DNA of 64,000 nucleotides from Halictus rubicundus (Eukaryota; Arthropoda; Insecta; Hymenoptera; Halictidae), in contig NC_135150.1 of NCBI RefSeq assembly GCF_050948215.1, positions 20,191,943 to 20,255,942 on the forward strand, in the 5' to 3' direction. The notes beneath the pieces are model-generated. The model had not been told where the DNA came from. It saw nothing but the letters and a program-made list of their open reading frames with translations, and did not search any database. The position numbers were made by a program, and so were the translations under genes. Below, piece by piece: positions 11,286 through 22,788 of the stretch. Within the stretch, counting starts at the first letter, position 1. Each line of letters begins with the position of its first letter.

Positions 11286-11831
11286 ACTGCGTCGAACCCC
11301 GGGGCGGGTACACACGCGGCCGGTGCATCGCGTGCACACGCCACTGCATGGACCCTGCGCCGATGCACTCTGTGGATTTAACGGGGCGCACGATCCGATC
11401 ACTCTGTACCTGTATACCTTTCTCCGACCGATCGAGCGATTCGATTTTTAGGACGCGATATTCGAGGACCCGTCCCGAAACAAGGATATTTCATTGATGG
11501 GGTTGGGACGTGCCAGAGGCGAAGCGGCGAGCTAGTTCGCAAGAAGAAAAGTCGTTCCGCGAAGAAGGACCCGCTATCGTTCATATTTTGGAAGTTTAAT
11601 GAGACGCGGCGCGGAGGAGGTTGCTGGAATTCCATTCGACCCGCCGCCGACTAATTACCTAATTAAAATATCAGCCAGCCGTCGCCTCGCCGACGGCAGA
11701 GGCGGCGAAGAAAAACGATCGTTTTCTTAATTGCACCGAAACCGAGGCCCCGGATCGGTGGACGCTCGAGGATGGCCAGCGTCGCGCGTCTTCATTCGGG
11801 ATATTGTTACTTCTGTGTTAGAGTGTCCTCT

Positions 11832-11844
11832 GGGGGGGGGGGGG
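11832..11844. repeat. Poly-G tract
   Basis: An uninterrupted run of thirteen G. Confidence 0.9.
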
Positions 11845-11932
11845 TCGGGACTCTCGGCTCGAACAATGGCGTAACCGAAATATTTGCGATAGATGGATGT
11901 TTGTCTTGATCTTTTTCGATGTAGAGTGTCTT

Positions 11933-12194
11933 AGTGGGCGTGGTTTCCGTGGTCCCAACTTTTACTGGGCCAACACAGTGCTCCATCTATATTCCTATAT
12001 ATCATAAGAGAATACTTTCTTCCTTCCTCTCTGTGCACGTTTCTCTAAGTGGGCGTGGCCTTGCTGTTCTTAATTTTCACCATGACCACGATAGCTCTCG
12101 CAGTCTTTAATGCTTTTCTATTGTGTAGAAGAAAAAGTAGCAATAATGCGGCAACGCAGAAAGTCTTGGCTCCCAGTACCTCAAGTGGGCGTGG
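11933..12194 (+). repeat. Three copies of AGTGGGCGTGG
   Basis: The 11-mer occurs exactly at 11933-11943, 12048-12058 and 12184-12194, always on the plus strand, with spacings of 115 and 136 bases. The sequence between them is not obviously repeated. The core resembles GC-box/KLF or Egr-type zinc-finger sites, but function is inference. It may also be the conserved part of a decayed tandem repeat. Confidence 0.5.
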
Positions 12195-12694
12195 TCTCAC
12201 AGCTCCTGGCTTTAAAAGAGCCAGAACAGCATCCGAATTGTGTCCACACCCGGTCCCAGCACAACTCAATTGAAAGTCTACACCGTTTGGAAGTTGATAC
12301 AAGCTCCATTCGTTTCAGCAATATTTTTCCCTGCACCGGAAGTGCGTTCAGGCGAATCTAGAGGTTCGATAGCGTTGCAGCGCTCGCCTAAAACCGCGCC
12401 TGGATTTTCGCACCCGGCATCAATCCAATCAGCCCGGTTAGTTTCATCGTTACTCACTGTTGCCGGTTCGACCGGTCGGTGCGAGCGCGCTAGCGAAGCA
12501 AACGTTCCCGATCATTTTTATCGGGTGTGGGCGCGTTTGATTCGCCGCGATCGCGTTACATCATTACCAACGAGTGGCGAATTTAACGCGGCTCCGGGTA
12601 ATCAGGATTAATGACTGCTCCGACAGCCGAAACACGCCCATTGTCCCTCCGCAGCGAAATTTCGTTGGCCGTCCGGAATCAAAGCCCGATTCGT
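12195..12694. other. CpG-rich DNA, no gene seen
   Basis: No recognisable feature. The open frames overlap each other in antisense. Confidence 0.4.
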
Positions 12695-13320
12695 CGCTTT
12701 TGTTAATTGGCGCGCAAAGCAGCAGCCTGTTCAGAAAAAAAATGCAATAATCCACAATGTTGCAACACTCCCATACCACGCGCACAGGTATTTCGATCAC
12801 AAGGATCGCTACACTTTGATCTTCACGCTCGTCGTACCATTCCAGAAATGCTGAAAAATCTGATGGCGAAATCAAATTGGCAAATGAAATCTGCTGTCGC
12901 GCCTACAAAAATAAATATAAACGTGCTGTGATTTTAATTGTTCGCGCAAAACAACAGATACACAATTTACAACCTTACAGCGTCCCCGTGCTAAATCCTA
13001 CAGTGTCCATGTTCAAAGAAAAATCGACGCGGAAAAATATGATAGAGAAATCAATCGGCAAATTAAATCGTCCCTGGTGCCTCTGCGAACAGCGGACGAA
13101 CGCGCAATGATTTTAATTGTTGCACGAAGCAGCAGCCAGCATTGTTAAGGTACACCCAATGCCCTGACCGCAAAGATTGCTACTTTGATCGCTACGCTCG
13201 TCGTTCTTCTCCGGAGAAAAATCGACAGAGTAAAACCTGATCGAGCAATCAACTGGCAAAACGAAATCTCGCGTCTACGAGAGCAGCGCGCGAGCAATTA
13301 ATTGCGCAAAACGTTCGGAC
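12695..13320. repeat. Degenerate tandem repeat, ~180-230 bp unit
   Basis: Four diverged units share a block like ATTTTAATTGTTCGCGCAAA followed by CAGCAGCC, at about 12700, 12931, 13110 and 13293. A second shared block, GCTACGCTCGTCGTTCTTCT / TTCACGCTCGTCGTACCATT, lies in the units at about 12820 and 13190. Spacing is about 231, 179 and 183 bases. This is an old minisatellite without coding content. Confidence 0.55.
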
Positions 13321-14204
13321 CGTTTCGCCGGGAAGGAAATTCGCGATGTCTTTGTGCCCGGGAAAGGATCGCGCGTAACAATTCAATTTGCGAACCGGAA
13401 ACGCTGACCCGAGCACTTTGATCGAGCCTGTAATTGGACCATCCGCCGAGAAACGTAGAGAAGAATGATCGGCGCGCAGGAATCGCGAGCAAAACGGATA
13501 CGTTGCGCAGATACACGTTCCCGAGTCTCGCGAAAGTCTGCCACTCGTCGGGTCCCGCAAACAGGGATTTCCCGATACAAATCCCGTGGAGCCTGCGGCG
13601 ATACCTCGCTCGTTCCCCTTATCGACTCGCCTAATCGCCGAGCGGTCGACCCCCGGAGATCGCTGCGGGCACACGTTTGTCTCTCGGAAGAGTTTCCCTT
13701 CCCTCGGCGACCAGAAGTTCAAACAAACGCAACCTCCGATATACAAACGAACCGAGGAGAGACACGCGCCAGAACCTTCTCCGCCTCTCTTGCTTTTATT
13801 TGTTTGGACAACGGCAGTCCGATTCATCGTATTTTACCATTTGCGTGCGCGCCACCGGTCGCCATTGTCGCAGACAATTGTCAGAGACGATGGCAACGAT
13901 GCCGTAAACTGTTTTATCGAACTTGGAACCGAGCTGCGTCGTGCACGATATGCTGGATGATCTTTTTTGAACGTTCGTCTGGGTCTAAGCTGAAGATGCT
14001 ATAAAAGGTATAGTGATGTTTCTTGGGCACTCAAATGTTCGTTTCGTTGCTATTCTGAATTGTCCGTATTATAAAATGGTAAATTTAGCAGGTAATTTTC
14101 GTACGATACTTTTTTACCCGCGCACTAATTTCGGAAATATTTAAAGAGCAGTGGAGCGAGGCATATTATTGTGAAAAATTCTTTGACGCAAATCGTAGTA
14201 CAGT
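13321..14204. other. CpG-rich block, no gene seen
   Basis: Five overlapping frames of 65-192 codons on both strands cover 13249-14004. Such simultaneous openness is compositional. AT-rich DNA follows from about 14000. Confidence 0.4.
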
Positions 14205-14640
14205 TAATGGTATAAAATTGTGTATTCTTTAGAAGGACAAGTAGTACGTGATTGTCGAACTACTGCTACGTTTAATGAGAGACATCAACATGTTTCTGAT
14301 ACGTACGTGTTACAATTAGTTGCAAAGTTTAAGGGAACAGTATCGGTGACAAATTTAAAAAGAAACCAGCCAAAATTCATAAAAGAAGCTGTCCAAATCT
14401 CTCGCTGACCGAATCCTACTAGTTCAATTCGACAAGTTTCAATGCTAACTGGTGTATCAGTGGGATCTGAGCACAAATTACTTAAACACAACAAGTTTCA
14501 TCCTTATAAAATGCAGTTGCGTCAAAAGTTATTGGAAGATGACTTTGATAGGCGGATTGAGTTTTGTGAGGAATTAACAAATATGATCAACGTCACTCCT
14601 AATCTAATTAAAAACATTTGTTCTTAAAATGATTTATAAA
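14205..14640 (+). pseudogene. Tc1/IS630-like transposase N-terminal fragment
   Basis: Two reading segments in the same frame (14220-14408 and 14442-14627) are separated by a single TGA at about 14407. The second contains HKFHPYK-like and EDDFDRRIEFCE-like motifs (here NKFHPYKMQLRQKLLEDDFD then RRIEFCEE) and ends LIKNICS. From knowledge of insect transposases of the IS630/Tc1 type, these follow the N-terminal helix-turn-helix and immediately precede the catalytic domain (…NICFSDE…). Here the frame stops at NICS, so the DDE domain is absent. The first segment (HVSDTYVLQLVAKF) fits the helix-turn-helix portion. No inverted ends were recognised. It is a dead, truncated copy. Confidence 0.65.
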
Positions 14641-15695
14641 AGTTACGCCCGACTTATGTCTTACGTTAAAATCTTTCCATCTTTCAATCTTTTCCATTAA
14701 TAAATCTTCTTTCAGTCTTTTCCATTATTTGATAAATGATTTGTAAATGTGAAGTCTGACTTATATCTTATCTTAAAATATTTCCAGCATTCTGAACATA
14801 TTTATTTTTCGAAATCGAGTATCATTTAATTAAATAATTCAGCGTGTTTCCGAAGCGAATGCTGCACACGCATCGTCGATATGCTGATTTGAAGAACGCG
14901 AGAACTTGTCGTACACCGTAATATAATTAACGCAATTAGAGGAGGAGAAAAAGGCAATTATACGAGACCAACGCAGCTTGTCAGAGCAGTAGAATCGGAT
15001 TCGGTGGCAGGGGATCGGAAACCGCGTAAACCAGACGGATTTTCGGCTCGTTCGAACGGTTCCCGAACGAATCGGGTACCGTTTACCCGTTTTACACCGG
15101 GGGGAGGGGGGTGGTAGATTGTACCCGAGGGTTGCTATCGAATTAATTACTGAAGCTGAATATTTTTTAGTGGACCCGCGAGCATGTTCGCCGGCGTTTG
15201 ACGCGTAACGCGGCCGACATCTCGATAAATCCCGCGAAAATTCTGCCCGCGGAGAACACGGGGGTTCCTGGGGCATTATGTAAATTTATTCCTGCAGCCG
15301 AACAACAACTGAAAATCGCAGGGTCGCGACCAAAATTCGGGGACCGCGAGGAGCTGTTTGGATAAATCGTGTTGCCGCTCCGCCTTTCCGCTTATTTTTC
15401 GACGGTTTTCGAACACTGAATAGGCTCGTCGACTAACAGCCGGAACGAGTAAAGGAAACAACACGACGATTATCCACTTTGTTTTCGGGCTCGTGGAAAA
15501 TGGTTTAGCACAGAGTTATGTCGTTTTAAGGGAGTTGTTGTCGGTGGTGGAGGATTCTATTTCAATATTATTCTTTACGAGATTTTCTTCAAATCTGTGG
15601 TCGTCAAAGTGGTTTGTATTTCTTTTGCATTTTTATGCAGCATAAAATATCGAGTTTGACAAACCTGGTTTCGATCATTTCAGAAATACGCAATA
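14641..15695. other. No gene seen
   Basis: AT-rich DNA to 14840 contains a small duplicated phrase (AATCTTTTCCATTA / AGTCTTTTCCATTA near 14690-14725). A CpG-rich block to 15480 and AT-rich sequence follow. The 145-codon minus-strand frame at 14839-15276 is unrecognised. Confidence 0.4.
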
Positions 15696-15936
15696 TTAAC
15701 ACTAGATTGCCGGATGAGAAAGAAGGTATCTGGCCAGTTAGTGATTTCCGCCGACAGATTGGTGGTATTGTATGATAATGAGGGTGATCAGATATCAAGC
15801 TTCATAATTCTATTAAAAACCAACATACGTTTTAAAAGAAATTAATTTAAGCTTATATATACGTAAGCTTATATGTACATATAGCAATAAAATCGTAAAC
15901 GAGTCAAATTTATTTACTCCAGCAATCTAGTGTTAA
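15696..15936. mobile_element. TTAA-flanked MITE, TTAACACTAGATTGC family
   Basis: The left end TTAACACTAGATTGCCGG and the right end CTCCAGCAATCTAGTGTTAA are inverted repeats bounded by TTAA. A second copy at 35225-35799 shares the interior phrase TATCTGG(C/T)CAGTTAG and the block around GACAGATTGGTGGTATT. piggyBac-like by target site, with no transposase. Confidence 0.7.
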
Positions 15937-17090
15937 AGGATCTGTTTGCATAAAATTTCTGAACTGCTTCGTTCGAAAGGAGGAATTATTATTGCAACCG
16001 TGCAAATTTGTTATGCATTCCCGTTGACCCGAAATAAAATTTTAGTTTGCCACAATTAATATTGAATTACTAAAGCAAAATTCTAGGGATATAATGGATG
16101 TAATTGTCCTGCACCTTCTACGAAATTTAAAATGATGAGGAAGTTATGGTCACTGTGGCTACGAAAGAAATCACAGGGTGACTAGTGTGAAGTGAAGAGA
16201 AATTCAGCGTTCCAACGGTACAAAATTTCGGCATTGAAAATTTTGGCCGATGCCCAAGGAAATAGGCGTTTTGTTCCAGCGTCGGTCTCTCTGTTCCTTT
16301 TCTCTCCCTCTCTCTCTCTCTCTCTTTCCCTTCGTTTAGCTTCCTTCGTCCGCTTCGTCAACAGGGCCGTTTTTCGTGACACGACAGCCCCCCGCGTTAC
16401 AGGTTTATCGTTCGTTGCCCTTTCGAGCCGCGTGTGTTTACTTTTTACCCGAGAAGCAACGCTCTCGAACGTGGATCTAACAATATCTTCAGCGGAACCT
16501 TGTTAATTCTTCCCGAGCTCCTGCGCCACCTTCCCCGGCTGAAACTTTGATCGGTTTGCTATAGTAAGAAAATCAATTGTCTCGAACAATCCCTTTCCCC
16601 TCTTCCCCTCGTCGTTGATCTTCTCGTTTAACCCCGTTGCATAATACAAGTACAAATCCAGTCTAAATATCAATAAAATCCTGCTGGTTCATCGTTCTCC
16701 CCTTTTTTTCGGTAACTACTTTAGCTTTGTCGCGTTTCCTTGAATTAATTTGATCGATCGCTGATCCAGTCGGATTGGAAATGTCTGATTGTTCTGTGGA
16801 GAATGCGAACTTCCTTCCATGCTTTGGAAAATGTAGGAATATTAAGCGCAGGAAATGTAGAAATCGTTATTACAATAATTACTGTTTTCTTTCACCGCTC
16901 TCATTATTATTGTCACTTCATAATCAATCAATGATTTTTCTTCGTTCACATAATCGTGTATTTGTCTTGACTCTTAGTAACTTACTTCATCCATACACCT
17001 TGGACTAATATTAGTAATTATTATTATTTTTCTTACTCAATCATCCTCTAAGGTGAACCTCGAACCAGTATTTGTAACCATCACTATTTT
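15937..17090. other. No gene seen; short CT repeat
   Basis: Apart from a CT microsatellite at 16303-16327, I see AT-rich and mixed DNA with no element ends. Confidence 0.4.
16303..16327. repeat. (CT)n microsatellite
   Basis: About eleven CT units flanked by imperfect pyrimidine tracts. Confidence 0.85.
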
Positions 17091-17470
17091 TATTAAATAT
17101 TATATTAACCCTAAAAGGGTCAAGGGTCTTGGCAGCATAGCATCCCCTAAACCACTTCCTATAATAATATAGAAATATATAATAATAATATTAAAACATG
17201 AAAAAATAAAGAAAGGAAGTGGAAATAATTAAATATTATATTCACCCTAAAAGACGACTCTTGGCAGCTTCCCACCCCCTAAACCACTTCTTATAACGAT
17301 ATAGAAATATATAATAATAATATAATAATAATATTAAAACATAATAAAAATAAAGAAAGGAAGTAGAAATATAAAATAATAGCATAATCAATAATATATT
17401 TTCCCAAATATTATACTCAGCCTAGAAAAATAACGTAAGGAAACCAGACATCCCCTAAAGCTAAAGCCTG
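17091..17470. repeat. Tandem triplication, ~140-170 bp unit
   Basis: Units start at about 17091, 17229 and 17403 with AATATTATATTAACCCTA, AATATTATATTCACCCTA and AATATTATACTCAGCCTA. The first two share TTGGCAGC, CCCCTAAACCACTTC, a run of AATAATAT, and AAATAAAGAAAGGAAGT. The third is truncated and more diverged, keeping CATCCCCTAAA. Confidence 0.7.
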
Positions 17471-18005
17471 TCCACAACCCTGAAAGATGTCAAAATTACA
17501 AAGCAGCGATCGACGCCCGGTCACAAGGGATGCTGCACCAAAGACTCCTAAAATCCCGGCGCCAGACAGCCTAAACTCCCGGATGGAGGATACCGTTGGT
17601 CGAGGATATACAGTCCTCTGTCGGTGACCCCGTAACAGTACGACCAAGGCGTAGAAAGTAGCGTAACTTCGCGGACCGACGCGTCTTTTGTCAACCCTCG
17701 TCGAAAATCTCCCCGGAGAGCGTCGGGGGAAAAAATCCGTCGAGCGAATTTGAATGTTCGACGGCTGGGGTGTCCTTCACCCGGGTCTCAGGGTCTCTGC
17801 TGGTCTGACGGTCTCAGGTGTGCCGTTGGCTGTCGTTGACAGGGACATTCGTCTGGCGGCTCCTCGCCGTTAAATTTCCACTGAACCGACGAAAGTCCGT
17901 GAACGATCGTTCGATGAACCTTGGCGGTGCGAAATAGTCGTCCAACTGTCAAGGCCACTGCTAACCTCCTACCAAATTTCGTTATCTCGCCGAGTTAAAT
18001 AAATC
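17471..18005. other. CpG-rich, no gene seen
   Basis: A phrase near 17930-17960 (GTCCAACTGTCAAGGCCACTG) recurs diverged at about 18708-18728 (GTCCAACTGCCAAGACTTGC), on the far side of the nested element pair. This suggests an older local repeat that the transposons entered. Confidence 0.4.
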
Positions 18006-18638
18006 CAGTGATTTCTCTATATATGTCGCCAAGGCCTGGATGATAAATGTCGCAGAATTATCTCCACTACCGCGGGGTGTACCTCGTAAGGATATACCCC
18101 GAAGCTCGACAGGCCTCGGACGCCTAGGAGTATAAACATAACACGGCTCAGGTACATATGTCTCCTGGACGATATAGGACGCTGGAAAGACCCGTGTTAG
18201 GGGAACCCATAAGTAACCAATTATTTTGAAATCTAAAACAAACTTTGTAGTAAATTCAAGTTTTCATTTCTTAATTTATTATATAATCACCAGCAGCAAA
18301 CCTTCTGAAGCAACGTTGACACTTGTTGACCTTCAATACATCTCCATAAACATCGCAAATTTTCTTTGTTGTTACCGTTGCATTAAATCCCGCATGAAAA
18401 TGAAAAAGTATGCAATGACGAATATGATCCTCGGAAGGTACGGACGCCGCCATTTTATTACAGGGTTGTAAAAAAAAATTATACTTTTTAGAATATTTAG
18501 AACACAGGCTGCTTTACCGAAAACTGTAAAAGAATACGTGTTTCCTCTTCAACGATTGGTACAGAACTAAAGGCAAAACAAATTCTTTGCAAATAATTGA
18601 TTACTTATGGGTACCCCAAATATATCGAGAATACACTG
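18006..18638 (-). mobile_element. Family A MITE split by a mariner derivative
   Basis: The family A copy is in minus orientation. It starts CAGTGATTTCTCTATATATG at 18006, proceeds through the core to GACCCGTGT at 18189-18197, and is interrupted. After the inserted element it resumes ATATATCGAGAATACACTG (18620-18638) before TA. Compared with uninterrupted copies, only a few bases around the junction (the GTTGAC part) are missing. Confidence 0.75.
18200..18617 (-). mobile_element. Internally deleted mariner element
   Basis: The ends GGGGAACCCATAAGTAACCA and GATTACTTATGGGTACCCC are inverted repeats. The left end is preceded by TA and the same terminus recurs at 29911. On the minus strand, 18271-18453 encodes only the start of a mariner transposase (helix-turn-helix; motif NKCQRCFRRFAAGDY), followed directly by the other terminal region. 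The DDE catalytic domain is gone. It is a non-autonomous deletion derivative of the same mariner as the copy at 29911, inserted in family A. Confidence 0.75.
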
Positions 18639-19561
18639 TATTCAGAGTTTCATCAAGATCGTGATTTACAATTGTTCGGAAAGAACGATCTCTCCTGAAA
18701 TAACCGTCCAACTGCCAAGACTTGCTCCCTAATCGTCCACTAGATCGCTACGGGGCTGCAAAATGGACTTATCCCGGAAATAAATAAACAAATCGTGGAC
18801 TAGAGAGGCACAGAGGGCGCGCGGATCGGGGCCGGAATCTCGAGCGAATTAGATTCAATTTCAGCCGTCGGTTTCCCAATATTCAGCGTTTTATCGGGAG
18901 CGTGGTAACGATCGTTTGAAAAGGGAACGCAGCGATACGAACGTAATGCAATCTGCGAACGCGTCTCGCGCTTGAATTCCACGAGGCGCGAAAGCTCGGG
19001 TCGGAGTTCGAGGAAAATTCTAAGTAACCTCGAAGGAGTAAATACGCCGGGAAAGAGGGGGATGGGAGAGGGAGAAAGAGAGAAAGGTTCAAGCGTCGGC
19101 TTGCGAAGCTGGCGCGAAAAGAGAGCGAGAGAGAGAGAGAGAGAGAAACAGAGTATCCAGAAGGAGGAGAGGCGGCTTTCTGTCAGTAAGAATGCCTGGG
19201 CGTCGTAATCGGGTCCCCGCCGGAAGTAAAACCCAGCCCGTTTCCATTCTTCGTCTTTTCAATTTCCGATATCCCCGCGGAGAGACCGTCTAATGGTAAT
19301 TTTAAAAGGAAAACGCAATGGCGCATGCATAATACACTCCACGGGCTCGTTGATTTTCCCGTTGATCATCCGGGGAGGGGGAGAGAGGGTGCTCCCCGGT
19401 TCCCGGAGGGAAAAAACAGGGGACCGGTGTAATTCGAGGGGAACTGTCGGGAAGAACGAAACTCCGAATCTTCCTCTTTTCTTATTAATCCCCCTGGCCC
19501 CCGGAGACTCGCCGTGATTGTTTGATGTCAAAATGCGCGATGACGAGCTAGACTCTGCGCA
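18639..19561. other. CpG- and GA-rich region, no gene seen
   Basis: A GA microsatellite (19121-19147) and purine-rich DNA lie here. The 154-codon minus-strand frame at 19259-19723 runs into a family B fragment and is not recognised. Confidence 0.4.
19121..19147. repeat. (GA)n microsatellite
   Basis: About twelve GA units with one GC interruption at the left. Confidence 0.85.
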
Positions 19562-19616
19562 GACCGTGGATTTCCATACAAAATAAAAAAGGTCCACATT
19601 AATTGCTACAAGAGTT
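19562..19616 (-). mobile_element. Family B MITE fragment
   Basis: GACCGTGGATTTCCATACAA followed by AATAAAAAAGGTCCACATTAATTGC is the inverted right end of family B. Confidence 0.4.
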
Positions 19617-19844
19617 ACATTCACTTGATTTCCTAATAGTTTTAACGAGCTAAAGTTAATACCAACACCATTTAGATGTTCTTCGAGTGATTTCGTTGCA
19701 ATTGATCTATTCATTTTTGCCACGAATGCATAGACTCTGCAGTCCGATTGTGAGATTTATTAATCAATCTGTTTGGTTAACATTGAGTATTGACGAACTA
19801 AATAGTCGATTATTATCTGCGCCTCATACAATTCACTTTTTGTT

Positions 19845-20130
19845 CGTTATTGACAACTGTCGCGTTTCATAAAAGTTATTTCCTCGTCTGTTGACAACCA
19901 GATCGGGTTTCGTCAAATTTATATTTCGTGGACTATTGACAAGAGTCGTGTCCCATAAAATTTACGTCGTCCGTTGGCAACAGCTGCGTTCCATAAAATA
20001 TACGTTTCGTTGTCCATTGATAACAGCCGCGTTTCACAACAGTTACATTTCGTATATGTCATCTACGTTTCGTCGTCTGTTGAGAACAACCGTGTCCCAT
20101 AAAATTTACCGTTCATCTATTAACAACGTT
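19845..20130. repeat. Degenerate minisatellite, ~35-55 bp unit
   Basis: Six or more imperfect units share a TTGACAAC-(A/T)G(T/C)CGCGTTYCATAAAATTTACGTTTCGTCGTC-type pattern. TTGACAAC-like starts lie near 19850, 19892, 19938, 19974, 20017, 20079 and 20117, and CCATAAAATTTAC occurs at about 19949, 19991 (as CCATAAAATATAC) and 20097. No coding role is apparent. Confidence 0.6.
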
Positions 20131-20139
20131 CACAGTTAA

Positions 20140-21360
20140 AGTATCAGATTCCACAAAACTTCTACAGTCTAGCTACGACTGCCTAGCACCGATGCTGTGT
20201 CCAAAACGATTTCGCGATACAGTGTTCTTAGCAAATATACACGTTTTCCATTTGACAAGGACTGTTCCGCCAAGCAACGTTCCCTCGGCCGTCTATTCAT
20301 CAGGAAACAAATAAATCAGCACGGCTCGCAATAACAGGAGCTGGCAGCAGAAAGCACGAGGGTATTTTCTTGCGGTCGGCGAAAAAGTTCGTCATCGTTC
20401 CTCGCGTTCCGGCTTTTTAATTCGCGAGGCGGTTAATTCGCGATGTGAATCGCTGATGAGGTCAGCCCTGGCGGCTTCCACCGTACGAACGGTGGACGGA
20501 AATTCGCACGGGAAACCGACGATACCGTACTCTCACGAGCAGATCGTCGAAATTCTTCTCAAATCGAACTGCGAATAGCTCTGGCGATTCCATCGGCTCG
20601 GAACGGAATCGAGAAATATGAGAGATCGAGGTGGCAATTCGAAGCGGTAGAAGGATTAAAAGAATTTCAGACTATCCACACATCTTCTACGGCTTGACGT
20701 GGCTCCAAAAGAGAGAAATAAGCTCCTATTTGGTTCCTGTGTCCTGCAATTAATGGAAACAATTTTCATAAAAATTGTTCAAATAAAGTAGTCGAATTGT
20801 ATATAAAACTCTCATCCGGGGATGTCGAGGCGTTACAATGTAACAAGTTGAAAAAGCCTAATGGAATGTGCGTCATAAGTCGAAATGACTATCGGAAGTT
20901 AAAATGAAGATCGGCACGAGTCTGCCCAGAGTCAGATCGACAAAAGAGTCGGTTTAGGCAGGACATACATACCTGGCATATGTAATAAGTTCACCGTTCT
21001 AAGTTTTTTTTTTATATTAAAGTTCCTTTATTCACTAACGCTGCGCTTTATGATAAGAACAACACCATTCCTATCATATCCTCAACAAAAACAAAAAGAT
21101 TTCTCTTCCTAAAGAATTTTCCGTGATCGGCGCATCGCATATCTGTCAAGACTGGACCCGCGGCCGGTGAAGGCGGGCAATCGGTGCGAAATCGTCTGCA
21201 GCGTGGCAGAAAGCGAGGAACCGTGCTGGTTTGCCGAGGTTTGACGTTTCCTCGGCGTCGGTTTGCGGGGTGTTTGGGTGGTGGTTCGACCGCCTCGAAT
21301 TCCCGTGGCCGGTGGTATCGTTTCCCACGCGGTTCGCGGCGGTGATTCGCAGCGGAATCA
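20140..21360. other. No gene seen; decayed family B remnant
   Basis: A stretch near 20700-20790 (TCCTATTTGGTTCCTGTGTC then TGCAATTAATGGAAACAATTTT) looks like the interior of a family B element without recognisable ends. The rest is CpG-rich and unrecognised. Confidence 0.35.
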
Positions 21361-21435
21361 GCTCGGCTCGACTCGACTCGACTCGACTCGACTCGGCTCG
21401 GCTCGGCCCGGACCGTCCCGGCCAGGCCCGGCTCG
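21361..21435. repeat. (CTCGA)n / (CTCGG)n repeat
   Basis: Perfect ACTCG pentamers (about seven) grade into GGCTCGGCCCG-type variants. It lies in a strongly CpG-rich block (21.1-22.0 kb) in which frames of 60-139 codons are open on both strands. Confidence 0.9.
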
Positions 21436-22058
21436 GCCCGACTCGCCGCGACGCGTCCCCTTTCCACGGGTTTCGTGAACGAGAGCGAAGGAGACCCTTG
21501 GACGTGGCAGTGACTAATTATTTAGGGTTGCATCGGCGATCTCTCCCTCGTGGCCGGCCACGGTAGCGTCCCTTCCCCTGCCCCGGATATCTGCTCGTTC
21601 CCCTCCTCGCCTCCCAGGTGGCTGGCTCTGGCCGAGGCAAGAGGCAAGCATCCCGAGGCATCCTCCAGCTCGCTTCAGCTTGCTCGGGCTTGCTCCGGCT
21701 CGCTCCAGCTCGAGCTCCGACTCGTTTATTTTTCCCCTCGGACTGCATTTCTGCGGAGCCAAACGGAACACTTATATGGACTTCGTCACCGGCGCGTTCG
21801 TTTTGCCGGCGCGGGTATACCGCTATACGCGGGACCATTGTTTTGCACCGGTTAGGCCGAACTCTCGAGGACTCGCGCATCGTCCGTCCTTATTAGCAAT
21901 TCAAATTGGCGGCAATTTTTTGAGCGCATTTTTGACCTCCTGTATCGGGGCCGGTCCAGCGTCCGCGGCTTTTGTGTCCCCGCGCTACGCATACGCCGAA
22001 ACTCTCCCTCCCTTATTAAGGCCGCCCTCGCCATATTAAGGACCCCGGCATTAAGCCG

Positions 22059-22092
22059 CCTCTCCTCTCCTCTCCTCTCCACCTCTCCTCTC
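22059..22092. repeat. (CCTCT)n microsatellite
   Basis: About six CTCTC/CTCCT pentamer units, followed 45 bases later by a separate CT repeat. Confidence 0.85.
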
Positions 22093-22136
22093 GTCTCTTC
22101 TCGTTTTCTCTGCTCGTCGCTCGACTCTCTTCCCTC

Positions 22137-22162
<26 letters not shown>
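22137..22162. repeat. (CT)n microsatellite
   Basis: Thirteen CT units. Confidence 0.9.
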
Positions 22163-22167
<5 letters not shown>

Positions 22168-22788
22168 TGGTTCTTCCTTCGGCTAGTAATTGGTCTCTAT
22201 CGTTTGGAGTCCCGCAGTTGGCACAGAGGCGGTACGAAAATATGGAAGGTAGTCCTATGCCCTGAATTGTCCATCCCGAAAAACTCGGTGCAATCCCCGG
22301 TTGTTTCTTCTCCGTTTCTTTGCCACTAAGACCCGCTGTACACATCCGTTTTTTCATTGTGCGGCGACGCGACGCGACAGTGCGGCAACGTAATTACGGT
22401 TCAACCAAAACGCGTACACACGCGTTTGTTACAGCGGCGGCGTGTAACCGGAAGAAATCATAGTCAGTACTGAAATCATCGTCTTCTGCTTCCATCGAGA
22501 ACGGAGGTGTGTCGAAGAAACGCGTGTAATTTTTGCCAATTTTGTATATAAATAGTTTCTTCTCAAAAAAAAAAAAAAAGAAGAAGACTGTATTGGGTGC
22601 ATTATTTTATCGATTGTAATAATTGAGCACATAAAAATCACGGAACCTTTCATTACTATTACAACAGAGCGTATAGAACTAATTTGACTGCCTTTAACCG
22701 AACTGCGGGGTTGTGGTCGTCACTTATCTGTGACAGTGGTAGCGACTCCTATTACGGCAAACAAGTGATTTCAACAGATTTCCGAAAA

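Larger units (their letters stand above)
10385..11932. other. Mixed region, no gene seen
   Basis: AT-rich to 10790, then CpG-rich to 11450 with overlapping open frames on both strands. It contains the (AAAAAC)n repeat at 11257 and a 13-G run at 11832-11844. None of the frames (up to 150 codons) is recognisable. Confidence 0.4.
21436..22788. other. CpG-rich block, no gene seen
   Basis: A CpG-rich stretch to 22440 has repeated GCTCG(G/C) words near 21660-21720 and two pyrimidine repeats. The frames of 85-120 codons here overlap in antisense. AT-rich DNA with a run of 15 A (about 22565-22579) follows. A CpG island-like promoter is possible but nothing proves it. Confidence 0.4.
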
